Assembly (NCBI GenBank): GCA_033002965.1
Contig: JAURVB010013496.1
Span: forward strand, 101,774 to 165,773
Direction: 5' to 3'
Length of the DNA: 64,000 bases
DNA from: Piper betle
Lineage: Eukaryota > Streptophyta > Magnoliopsida > Piperales > Piperaceae
Shown here one piece after another: positions 13,291 through 24,590 of this stretch (the stretch's first letter is position 1; each line of letters opens with the position of its first letter). The notes beneath the pieces were generated by a model, which saw only the letters and a program-made list of their open reading frames with translations, made no database searches and was not told where the DNA came from. The translations under genes and the position numbers were made by a program.

Positions 13291-13535
13291 CTAGCCACGA
13301 GCAAAGTAAAATGTGATCTAGGCTTTTAGCTACGAGCCATGTGTAAAAATTTTAAAGATGAAAATTTTCAAAGTGAGTGGATTGTAATAACTCTGAACTT
13401 AGTTCTAAATCCAATACCTTGTGGGATAAAATGTAATATATTAGTGGGATGCGTCTATCGATCTTCAACTTGGTTAACTAATCTTTAAAAAATAATTTAG
13501 GCCTACTAATTTGTATTTGGATAGGGCCGTTAAAT

Positions 13536-13850
13536 ATTGTGTGCTTAAATCATCTTCTCAAAATATTTAATCCAATTTAAGAATTTATAATCCATTTTTA
13601 TTAATATACATATCAATTTTTTTATTGAGTATTGTATATATACAAATTTTAAAGATCTTAGATTAATCTAATCAGCTTTGGACGAGGAAATAGTATCTAG
13701 GATTTTAAATTTTGGTACTTTAACTTCAAACAAAAAGAAGATCTAAAACATGGGATTAGTACTATAGGCACCTAGCAAGGTATAATTCTAATCTCAAGGA
13801 CCAACACACATAAGTGGGAGAAGATGGTGAAGATAAGTTTTGTGCCTGAG
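13536..13850. repeat. First copy of a diverged tandem duplication
   Basis: This segment recurs at about 14096-14400 with a constant offset of 560-561 bp. Shared landmarks in order are GTGTGCTTAAATC, TTTATAATCCATTTTTAT, AAAGATCTTA, CTTCAAACAAAAAGAAG, GGGATTAGT and AAGTGGGAGAAGA. Divergence is moderate, and no coding frame is kept in either copy. Confidence 0.7.
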
Positions 13851-14095
13851 TAAAAAACGAGACCAAGGAATTTTAGACAAGTTAGAGAGAAAGAAGGATT
13901 TGTGAGGTTAAAATTAACATCGTACGAAAAAAATGATGAAACACGATGGGAGAAAAAAATGATATTCTGCTATACTATATAGTAGATTTATTTATTGTTT
14001 CTTATGAGATTCAAATTTCATGCATTTCAATATTATCATATTTGAATTGCTTCACTTTAAAATTTGACTTTTAATGATTTGCCAAATGTAAAGTT

Positions 14096-14400
14096 ATTGT
14101 GTGCTTAAATCGAAAAATAATTAATCCAATTTGAAAATTTATAATCCATTTTTATCAATATATTAAATCTTATTCTATTTAGTATTGTATATAGATACAG
14201 TTAATTTTAAAGATCTTACATTAATCTAATCGATTTTGGGACGAGTACATGTAATCTAGGATTTAAAATTTTGGCACTTCTGCTTCAAACAAAAAGAAGC
14301 CCTAAAACGTGGGATTAGTGCTGCCGGGCCCCTGGCTAAGGATGGCTCTAATCTTAGGGGCCAAACACCCACAAGTGGGAGAAGAGGGCAATTGGTCCCA
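14096..14400. repeat. Second copy of the diverged tandem duplication
   Basis: This partner of 13536-13850 has the same landmarks in the same order. It is more GC-rich toward its right end (CCGGGCCCCTGG near 14324) and runs into a GC-rich, non-coding-looking patch to about 14700. Confidence 0.7.
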
Positions 14401-16428
14401 CCGAATTAGGGTTTATAGTCCTATAATGACCATGGGACAACATCCCACGCCGGACATTGAGCCGCCACGTACAAGTGGGCCATGATGCCACCCGGGCCCA
14501 CTGTTTGCAGTGGCCCGTCTGGCCCACATCCGCTCGGTCTTGGCGAGGAGTCGCCATCTTCGGAGGTTTGGTCGGCGATGGAGTGGGACCCACGTGGTTG
14601 ACAGCGACAGTTGGGGAGACCATGTTTCTGTGTCAGAGCCAACCAACAGCCGGTCCCGGCCCATTCTGACAGCGGGCCCCGCTTTGGAATTCGCCGGCAT
14701 CAGATTAAAGACCTCAAGAACAAATAAACAGCGTGGGATTAGCAGTAACTGGTGTTGGAGCTAGTAATTAATAGTTGACACCTTACGTCATGGTGCACTT
14801 ACAGATATTTTACTCTGTTAATTTTAAATAAAATATTTTTTCATGATAAATTAACAATTGATTTGTGGAATATTAGATTATGGTTTTTATATAGCAAAAG
14901 TAATCGGGGAAGAATTTAGTTTTGGTCGTCTATGATTATATGTATATATGAACAACCGAAATTAATTCTACAATTTTTTAAAAATTTAATTGAGAAACTG
15001 AGGTTTTATGGATTGACGAAATAGGTAACAACACTTCCTAAGGTCACAATAGTCTACCCTTTTTCTTTTTATGTATATTATGTTTATTTGTATAACACTT
15101 TTGTATTATACATAGATCTTTGAGGTTTACATGTATTTTAAATGGTTAAATAGCTCTCCTAAAAGACACATGGCACTAGGAAATATTAACATCTGTATAT
15201 TGATTTTTAATTTGATCCTCGCCCTTAACAAATTGATTACAAACAATGACTTTCTCAAGAAAAGCCAAAAATAATATTTACTTTCTCTTCTTAGCAAATA
15301 AATTTAAAACATTATCCTCAAATCGACCGTTAATTTTAGTTTTGGCTCCAATATTATTACACTAGTGGTCACTAAGTATTCTCCACATTGCTAAAGGTAA
15401 AATGATTAGGAATTAAAATGCTCAAGGAGAATATTCAATATTTATATTACTCATCTAAACTAGGTGCTTTGATGGATTGTTAAAAAACCCAATCAAATAT
15501 AAAAGCAAATATTAAGACAATTAATATGAGAGAAACTGTAGTGAAGAGTACCCAAGGAATGAAACAGATACAAACATTTTCAATTTTTTATTGAAATATT
15601 TACAAGCTAAATCTATAAGCATGAAATATAAGCGCTTAAAAGTTCATTTACGCCAATTCGCATTCCTCCTTTTCTTCATTGTCAAAGAAGAAATGATTAA
15701 TTTTCTTCTTCAAATCTTTCATTTTTTCTTCTTTTATTTATTATTGACTCAATGAACTTGAAGTAGTAACCATATATATGACAGTAGCGAGGAAGGATAT
15801 ATATAAAAGAGAAGAGAACGGGGTACAGGGGAAGGAATTGAGTGGTTGGCCCGTTACCGTTGAGGGAATATCATCTCCACTGTCACCGAAGCAGCCAGCT
15901 CCTACCAGCCGGCGCTCCGGAGACGGTCTGCCGCCGTCCTTTTCAGTGACTGGTGGTGATCTTTGCGGTTGATAATCATCCCCACTACATCACACACACA
16001 CACACATACTCTCTCTCTCTCTCTCGAGGGCCTTGTGGGTGGCAGCTCTTTTTTGTGTGTGCATCAAAATCTTCCTTTCTTTCTGTGCCGGAAGCTTCGC
16101 CTGCAATCAATCAATTGGTAAGGGAAGTGATGTTGATGGAGATAGAGATGGGTGATAACAGGAGCCTCTCTGCTATTTAATCAAAACCAATCCTCCCTTC
16201 TTCATCTCTTTCAATACCCATTTGCCATCTTGACACCTAGCTCTCGCCTCTTTCATTGATCCCCTCTCCTCTCTTAGGGCCGATTTTCATACACTTGCTA
16301 GGGGTCTGTCTTTCATGACTAGCTACGGCTTTCTTGTATATGTTTACTTTTCTAAGATATATATATATATATCATGTTTGTTGATGTTCATGGTTTTGAT
16401 AGTGGTATTCTTTGTTGGTGATATGTAG
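14401..16428. other. Intergenic DNA upstream of the NAC gene
   Basis: The part at 14401-14700 is GC-rich with several TGGGCC/GGCCCA motifs. Open frames occur there on both strands, but none shows a known domain. The DNA is then AT-rich until about 15770. From 15960 it has CA and CT microsatellites (about 15990-16025) followed by pyrimidine-rich leader-like sequence to 16280, which is a plausible promoter or 5' leader region of the NAC gene. No start site can be fixed. Confidence 0.45.
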
Positions 16429-16469
16429 GGAGAAGGCGAGGAAAGTTGGTGAAGTGAAGCTGATCCGAG
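16429..16469 (+). other. Candidate non-coding 5' leader exon of the NAC gene
   Basis: A 41-bp purine-rich stretch is bounded by an acceptor-like ATATGTAG and a donor-like CCGAG/GTATTAAT. A matching acceptor, TTAGTTTCAG, sits at 18375-18384, 27 bp before the NAC start codon. Such leader introns occur in plant NAC genes, but here the proposal rests on splice-site shape alone. Confidence 0.25.
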
Positions 16470-18411
16470 GTATTAATCGATCTTTCAACATATCAGCTGT
16501 TGGTGTGAAGCTTTTTCTTTCTTCTTACTGTGAGATATATCAGCATCCTCATCTTATATGATCAAAATATCATTACATGCTACGATCGATCGGTGCTCCT
16601 ATTGGTTTTTTGTCTGGTCATCTTCGAATTGGTATTTTCATTGCTAAAATCTTGTTTTCTTGTAGACAAAAGATCGTAGGGTACGAGATAGACAAAATGT
16701 TTTGCTTTATCAATCTGATCAGTTGATCTTTTTGGTGCCTATCATCAAATAAAGATGATAGGGTATTTCTTTTTGAAAAAATATTTTGAGAAAATTAGGC
16801 GGTTAATAATATTTGTATAACTAATTAAAAGTCTGCAAGGTAACCGATCCGTACTTACATTGATATATATGAAGGATCTTTATATATATATATATATATA
16901 TTAAGCAAGGAATAGTTGCTGAGAGGAGTACTTAATTAAAATTTTAATTATTATTCTTTCAATTAATTTCTAAGTACATATATATCTTTCTAATTGTACA
17001 CTTCAATTTCCCCTAAAATCAATCATATATTAGTTTTAGCAACATAAAATATCAAACAGTGTCATCTATAACATACAATGCCACACCTCCGTTTGATTTT
17101 GAGGCCCGAAAATACACTAACTAACAGTACTATTTGATAGGGAAAATGTGCCTCCCAGGTTTTTAGTGTAATTAAATTAATAAGTCTTCATAGATATATG
17201 ACATCTTTATTTCCTCATAGTGACAATGAGTCTGTTAGTTAATAGCTAACTAATAAGTAATGTTACAATGCATGTGCTTACCAAGTGGTCGGGTGACAAA
17301 TATAATGATTGATGGTTGATATAGGAGGGTTCACTCTGTAACTTTCTTACTCATGGCTGTCTTGAGATAGCTAACATTAGTTGAAATAGAAGCACGCGCA
17401 TAATATAATATACTTGAAGCATGGACTACCGTTTTGATCAGATCAGTAGTAATTAGTGAAAATTAATCAATCAGTAATTAAATTCCATGTATTAATGTAG
17501 AGTAGCAGATGCATATATATTTACGGACACTAATATAGGTTACTCGAAGCTTTGGAGACAATGTCTGGAGTACATAATTTGCTAGTTATGATGATGCTGG
17601 AGTGAAAGCTGACTTACATTAAAATTGTAATTCACAGTCATAAAATGCATTGTATTGTATGGACAATTACTATACAGAATTACAATTTTTGGTCTTTGAA
17701 GCCAAATTAAACCACTTTCATGTTTTAAGGAAAATGCTGTTTTATAATTTAATACTATGTGAATATTTTTTGTCTCTCAACAGGAAAGAAATTTCCATAA
17801 ATTTCGTGGTTGATGGACCAATATCAAATATGTATATGAACTTAATATAAGCGTTTTTTAAATAAAAAATTGACCATTTGGTTAGTTATTAGACGTATTG
17901 AATCATACGTATAATTTATAGAACAAAACAATTTTTTTTGAGGTCAAAATTATTCTCTGATAGGACTCTTTCTTGTCCAGACCTGGTCAATCTCCATCCT
18001 TTAAAATTTCTTCTGGAGGCACCTAAAAAACGTAGACTTCCTACTTTTAGGGCTCCGGAATGAAATTCTAAAAGAAACATTAAAAAATGCAGTTTTTTTT
18101 AATTAAATCAAATTATAAATATGATTATAACTATCATTTTTAGCAATTCCATATCTAGAAAGATGTGTGCGTAGTTATCACATGATAATCTTCATTTGTT
18201 CTTGTAATATGTTGATGTGCATGGCTACGAATAAGCTCAGAACTGACTCAACTTAACCCGGATCGGCATTCCGAGATAACAGATGATCTAATACCTACGA
18301 AGTAGTTTAGTCTGGATTTTATTTTAGTTATGCTGCCTATAAATTAAGCAAGCTAATATAATTGAAACTTTTAATTAGTTTCAGGTTGGAAAGTCTTAAT
18401 ATATATAAAAG

Positions 18412-20205
18412 ATGAACATATCACAAGTTCCACCGGGTTTTAGGTTTCACCCGACCGATGAGGAACTTGTTGATTATTACTTGAGGAAAAAGGTGGCTTC
18501 CCGAAGGATTGATCTTGATGTCATCAAAGAGATTGACCTTTATAAGATTGAGCCTTGGGATCTGCAAGGTGAGGACACGACATGAAAATTTGTATTGCAC
18601 TCCTCACGATCTCTTGATCATCTTTCTTTAAAATTCAACACTAACATTTTACTCTTTAGCAGAAAAATGCAGTATAGGAACAGATCAAGAACAAAATGAG
18701 TGGTACTTCTTTAGCCATAAGGACAAGAAATATCCCACCGGAACACGCACTAATAGAGCAACCACTGCTGGGTTTTGGAAGGCTACTGGAAGAGATAAGG
18801 CTATTTACTCCAAACACAATTTGATTGGAATGAGGAAGACATTGGTGTTTTACAAAGGTCGCGCTCCAAATGGGCAGAAATCAGATTGGATCATGCATGA
18901 GTATCGACTTGAAACTAGTGAAAGTGGCACCCCTCAGGCAAGCTAATTACCATTTAGCACTCTTTCATACAAGGCAATGATAATCACTCGTTATATATTC
19001 ATGCAAGATTGTTAATTGTAAGTATTACATTCCATTTTATTAGTTTGACATAGTTTAGAGTCACTTTGTGATCAATAATTACCTTTTTTGTATTATAAAT
19101 CTTTTTTGTGCAAATTATGAGTACTTTTGAAATTAACGGGAAACGATGAACTTCAATATGGTTATCGTCATATACGTATTAAAGCACATTATTTGTTGCT
19201 TGTGACTGCATGGGTCATATCATTTTTTAGAACTGTATATTGAGTTGGCCATAGCTTATGTTTTTGATGAATCAAGATTTTATGTTGTAATTGAATGATC
19301 TTGTTTCATTTGCTGACATGATAATATATATACGACGTATATATTAGCTAGTACCTTTTACAAATACCCAGGTCAATTTAGAGCGCTAATAAAATGTCTA
19401 TCATATATTTTTGTCTTCCTAATAAACCCCAAAATCGTCCCATATTATAATTTTTATATTAACTTATTTAATTGGTGATTTCAGGAGGAAGGTTGGGTGG
19501 TATGCAGGGCGTTCAAAAAGCGACTGCCTGTAGTTCACAAAGTGAACGAGCATGGATCACCTTGTTGGTACGCCGATCAAGTTTCCTTCATGCCTGATAT
19601 GGACTCCACAAAAAACAATTTCAATTCTTCAACCTCATAATATTGACGCTGTTTACACCCATTATAATCCTTCTTCCAATTCCTGTAAACAAGAACTCGA
19701 GACGCAAATCTACCAAATGCCCCATGAGCTTCTTCTCCATCTACCCCATTTAGAAAGCCCAAAATTTCCAACTTCCTCCAGCACCATTTGTAACTCCATC
19801 AGTGTTTTCAATGCTTCTTATGGCCATCATGATAATAATGCTGGGGATAGGTCTTTCTTAGCTGGCACTTCTCTGGCTCCAGATGAACATGTACAGCAAG
19901 AGCACCAAACCCTGATGAACTCCATCTATGAAGTTAACAATGACAACTTCTATGGCAGCAATAGTGAGCAAGTTGCCGATGATCAGGTGACCGATTGGAG
20001 GGTTCTTCACAAGTACGTTGCCTCTCAACTTAGTCCTGGAGATGCTCCTAAAGAAACCTTTTACTCAGATGGAGCAAAAAGTAGTTCACAAGTAAGTATT
20101 GATCATTTCAACCTACTCATTCGACATGATAAAGGGTTGACCATCTCGGATTATCCTGCACCAACCACGTCCAGCCCGGAAAGCCAAAGTGTTCTATGGA
20201 AGTGA
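18412..20205 (+). CDS. VND-like: NAC-domain transcription factor, VND type, with exon-3 frameshift
   Basis: A plant transcription factor expected to act in the nucleus and switch on xylem-vessel secondary-wall genes. Exons are 18412-18568, 18663-18937 and 19485-20205. Intron 1 (94 bp) is GT-AG; intron 2 (547 bp) starts with GC. Exons 1 and 2 encode 144 residues of NAC domain: [90 protein letters not shown]. Exon 3 gives [12 protein letters not shown] and [15 protein letters not shown]. After six A at 19610-19615 the reading frame meets TAA at 19638, giving 195 residues. In the next frame, open to 20205, the VND C-terminal motifs follow: [30 protein letters not shown] and a final LWK. One extra A would explain the break; the unbroken family length would be about 383 residues. 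The ATG gives the usual short N-terminus before PPGFRF. It most resembles the VND4/5/6 branch. Confidence 0.9.
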
Positions 20206-20274
20206 AGGTCACGACAAGGCTGCTCTCTCTATGTATATTCTACATGAATTGTCTCTCAATATATATACAGCGAT

Positions 20275-20373
20275 AAGAAGAAGAGGAGGAAGAGGAAGAG
20301 GAAGAAGAAGAAGAAGAAGAGAGAAGAGAGAAGAAGAAGAAGAAGAAGAAGAAGAAGAAGAAGAGGAAGAGGA
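20275..20373 (+). repeat. GAA/GAG polypurine microsatellite in the NAC 3' region
   Basis: About 99 bp of nearly pure purine made of AAG/AGG triplets begins about 70 bp after the NAC stop codon. It probably belongs to the 3' untranslated region. The poly-Glu open frame across it (and poly-Ser on the other strand) is a composition artefact. Confidence 0.9.
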
Positions 20374-20408
20374 ATCTGGTGTTATATATAGTTCTGATTC
20401 TTGTACAG

Positions 20409-20414
20409 AATAAA
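20409..20414 (+). terminator. Candidate poly(A) signal of the NAC gene
   Basis: AATAAA lies 204 bp after the NAC stop codon. A second AATAAA occurs at 20726-20731, in a T-rich setting more usual for plant 3' ends. Which is used is unknown. Confidence 0.35.
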
Positions 20415-20739
20415 GAAACATGGCCGTGGTGTAATACCTGGTAATTCTGGGCAGGTTTGACATATTACGGGGTGTTACACATGAAATTATATATATCAAT
20501 GATTGTAACATTAGGCAGTGCTACTTTGTTGAAGGTTGGAAAGCTGGTACAACTAGAGGTAGCTGCGTTGTATATGCAGGAGAGAACTACCAGTGTCATG
20601 GCTAATGGCCTTTTGCATGCATATGCAGTTGCGTGCATGGTCTGTTGCTCAACCAGCTATACATAGTTGCTATGCTGTCATATTGACTACTTGTGCCTAA
20701 CTTATGAATGTTTGTGTGATAAATGAATAAAGTCGTACT

Positions 20740-22770
20740 AGTTTGATTACACAGATTATAGGTAAATTGTGATTTGTTGTTTTAGTATCATCAAAGTATT
20801 GTTGCAACAAGTAATGTGATTATTATTTAATCTTCCTTCTCTATATGTTTGCATAGCTTTTTAACAAGTAGCAAAAAACGATAACTAGGCCAGAGCAATT
20901 AATCAAACTTGCAAATTAATACGCATGTTCAACCTTGAAATATAATTTATCACTTAGGTAGGTATACCATCAACATTTAGAAGTTTAAGATAAGGAAGAG
21001 TACGTATTTCTTGAGAAAGCTTCATGATTCCAAACATAATTTGAGAAAGCCTGTGAGAAGGTAATTAATCAATAAACGAAAGTAGAAGGGAACCAATGTT
21101 ACGGTATAAGCTAAACTTAACTAATATTGTACTAATATATATTCATAGACACGAGTACTAATTAATCTCAGATTAATGCAGACTTCTTTAGATTGCTGAA
21201 GACTCGTACAATTGAAATATATAATCTGGTCCACTGAGAGATGAACATGTAATGGTTGCGACATCAGAAAGACATAATATGTTTGAAGATTGTATAATAT
21301 AAAACTGACATTTAGACGCTGCTGGTGTATAATATACATAACCAAAAATTATATATGAAACTAAGTGTTTGTCATTATTCAGGTTATAACTGCTAAAATA
21401 TGCCTAACAACTTGCTGATGGTGTACATAAATAAAACTAACATATTAGACTCGATTGAACTCCATAAAGAGCAAGTGTAAATTCGGTGAAAGACTAAAAA
21501 CATCTTCTTAGCACTAGAGCAAGTCATGCAAATTATGGTAAATAAAGATATATTTCGCTGTTATGAGGACGTAATCTTCATTGTATGATCTTATCCTTAA
21601 CAAAGGTCATGAATTTGTTAAGAAAAAGAACAAAGAACTTGTGCAATCCTTTGATGGATTCACCAAGTAAAGTTAATTTTGAGGCTACTTGTTCTACCAT
21701 GCAAAACCGGCGCTAATAAAAAAACAAAATCTAAAAACGCAGACTCGGCTATCCTGCATGCTGCTGCAAACTTACATTCTCGTTTATAGACTGAACGCGT
21801 CAATCACCTCCAGAAAAGACACAAGGATTAAGCAAGCTGTTCCCATGAAGTAAAAGGCTCTAAGTGATCTACTCTTTGACAAATGAAATGAACAAGGTGC
21901 AGGGAACAATATTAACTGCTTCTTGGAGGCGACCAGGTGTCGCCAATAGGTTTCCAAAAACTAGGGCTTTATCCACATATATGAAAGATTGAGCTAGCTA
22001 GCATGCACCTTCTTCCATATCTCTGTTCATATTTAAAGTGCTATTGGGATGTCAAGCAAAAGCATGCATCTGTAACTTGCAAGCATTGAAAGTTAGAAAC
22101 GTACATTCCAAGGACAAACTCATTTGGCGTGGTGCCATTGACTCATTATACTGCTCCCCTTTTTGAGGATAGAGATTGACATAGATGGTTACAAGAGTTT
22201 GCACCTAGGAATCCGAAGCCGAAAGTTACCAGGCTTTGGAAAGATCAATTAGGGTATCTCTGCAAATGGGAAGCTGATGGACCCCCAGTCTCCAGACCAA
22301 TCGTTCTTATCATCTGAATAATTAGGTTTGCTAATGTTGTTTGCAATGGAAGATAACATCATTGAGTGTCATGTGAGATGAATCATACATTTCAAGTCAA
22401 GGCTTGTCCGACAAACTCATTAGATGTGTTAAGTCTCAATATCTTGCATTCTTACGAGCTCTACTTCTCAACTAGCATTGATGTTGTACTCATCACTACG
22501 ATCTGGTTTTCTATACCGCATACCGTATAAATCATCTCAAAAGTCGACGTACATTATTCATGAACATCGTAATGAAGTCATATGATTTTATACATATTGT
22601 TATACGCTTGGAAAGAGCCTTCTCTCCTTTTCCGAAGAAATGGGAATATGAAAAGACTTCCAACTATAAGGAAGCAATTGAGGGGTCTTGAATGTCTTCT
22701 CATTTTTAAAATCTGATTCTACTTAATGCCAAATTGATCCAACTTGCTAGCCCTAAATATTTATGTTACA
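20740..22770. other. Intergenic DNA without recognised genes
   Basis: This is ordinary AT-rich sequence. Short open frames such as 21121-21345 (minus) show no domain. I found no terminal repeats or hairpins of note. Confidence 0.55.
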
Positions 22771-22772
22771 CA

Positions 22773-22813
<41 letters not shown>

Positions 22814-23445
22814 TATATAATAAGAGGACGATTTTTTACAAATATTAAATTAACCAGATATCAGCAAATGTAAACTTTTGATTGGTTAAATTGGTTCATT
22901 AAATATTTTAACGTATAATAAATATATATCATATATTAAACATCCAGTATATATCATATCTATTAACGTCTCCAAAATGTATATGAATATATAGAATTCT
23001 GAATATATATTCAAAAGATAAATTCATAGTTAGAGTATATAAAATCATGGGTATGATCTCCATAATAATAAATATTCTTGAAATAAAATCAGATAAACAC
23101 AAAACTTAAAAAAAACAAAAACCGTAAAGCTTAAACAAAATAAAACACCGTGACGTATCACAAAATCAATTCTTCTGCTTCTTCCTCCATAATTCAATTT
23201 TCTTCAAATTGAAAGGTTTGTTAATTTCAAATAAAAGTTTGTTCTTTTTTTATTTTGCCTCAAGATTTTTTTGGCCGTTTACCAAGATTTTGTTCTCCTT
23301 TTTTTCGTCCACAACTCAACTTGTCATCCCTTCGTGAAAAGTTCAACTTATAAAGATAAATCTTAAATGCTATAAATTTTAAAATAAAATTATCTACAAA
23401 ATTTGAATCGATTAACATTTAAAAAAAAGTTTCATATGAAAATAA

Positions 23446-24590
23446 GTAATGAGTTTTATTGAATACGCATTGTTAAGTAAAAAAATTAATTTTGGTAAAA
23501 TTTTAAAAATTAAAAGCAAACAATTAATTTTCCTCCCCTTCATGAAAAAGGTCCAACTCAATTAAAAGGCATATAAAATTGAAGTAATTTTTTTTGTACT
23601 TTGTGCTTGATTCGAGTTTTGTTACAAAATGGTGTTTTTAAAAAACAAACTGTGCTTTATTTAAGTTTTCTTATCCCTCTCAATTAAAAGGTCACCATCA
23701 ACTAAAAGGTACGTCAATCTAAAGTAATACTATCTCTTTTTTTTCCAACTCAATTATAAGGTACATCTATTTCAGATAATTTTTTTGGTATTTTGTGCTT
23801 GGTTTGAATTTTGTTACAAATTTATTTTCTTCTTCGATGCGAAGAACACAACTTTTATTATTATAATAAATAAATAAAATTTTAAGATTATCAAAAATAT
23901 TAAATTACAAAATCATTAATTTATTAAGATTTTTAATTTTTCATATTTTGTGGTTCATTTTTTATTTTCTTTAAAATTTTACTATTAACATATAGTAGAA
24001 AGTAATAATACTATAAATCTTAAAATAACAATATGTACAAATTCTGACTTGAGTAAAAGCTGCCATAAAAGTGATTTCAATTTTATTTCTATGAAAAATA
24101 ATTAATGAGTTTAATTGAGTAGGTATTACTAAGTAAAAAAAAACTAATCTGATTAAAATTTTAAAAATTAAAAGCAAACTATTATTTTTTGAGAATTTTA
24201 AATAAAATTATACCCTAAGTTTCTTCATAGAAAATAATAAAAATAAATAGTATGTCTTATGGGAACTATAATGTATGGAGTTGATGATAGAGTGATGAAC
24301 TAAATAAACTTGACGTTTTCTTTACTTTAGGAATTATACTTGGGATTTAAATTAAAATTAAAATATTTTTATTTTCTTCTTGGATGAGAAGAACACATTT
24401 TTTTATTAATACTTAGAAAAAGCATTCTAAAATGATTATGTATTATAAAGTAATAAATTTTAATTCACTTTGATAAAACTAATTTTAAATTTATGTTAAA
24501 AATTAGTCATTAGTTTAATTGAGTAGGAGTTACTAAGTAAAAAAACAATTAAATTGAGTAAAAATTTAAAAGTTAAAAGAAAAACATTAT
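23446..24590 (+). repeat. ~75-bp subrepeat present three times inside the Helitron-like element
   Basis: Variants of TTTAATTGAGTAGG-TATTACTAAGTAAAA followed by AAAATTTTAAAAATTAAAAGCAAAC occur at about 23446-23522, 24101-24180 and 24508-24587. They are separated by other AT-rich sequence, so this is an interspersed subrepeat. Related minus-strand copies lie at about 51830-51960, 57320-57480 and 57590-57690. Confidence 0.6.

Larger units (their letters stand above)
12270..13533 (+). mobile_element. Old TRIM-1 element with three LTR copies, host of the nested TRIM-2
   Basis: Alignment by eye with the intact TRIM-1 at 27469-28004 gives a partial LTR ending near 12322, a second LTR at about 12454-12606 (153 bp, the same length as the intact one) and a third at about 13383-13533. 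The internal pieces between them carry the conserved AAGGTGAGTGGATT before an LTR and GATGGTGGGTTAGACTAAAG after one. The second internal piece is split by TRIM-2 (12682-13290). An LTR-internal-LTR-internal-LTR order is typical of recombination between TRIM copies. Divergence from the intact copy is high, so this is an old insertion. Confidence 0.6.

Noticed and set aside
19552..20205. 217-codon frame starting with ATG at 19552 as a separate gene
   Set aside because: It carries the VND C-terminal motifs and overlaps NAC exon 3 in a shifted frame. Its first residues are the out-of-frame reading of the true exon.
20189..20511. Poly-Glu (plus) and poly-Ser (minus) frames
   Set aside because: Translation of a GAA/GAG microsatellite.
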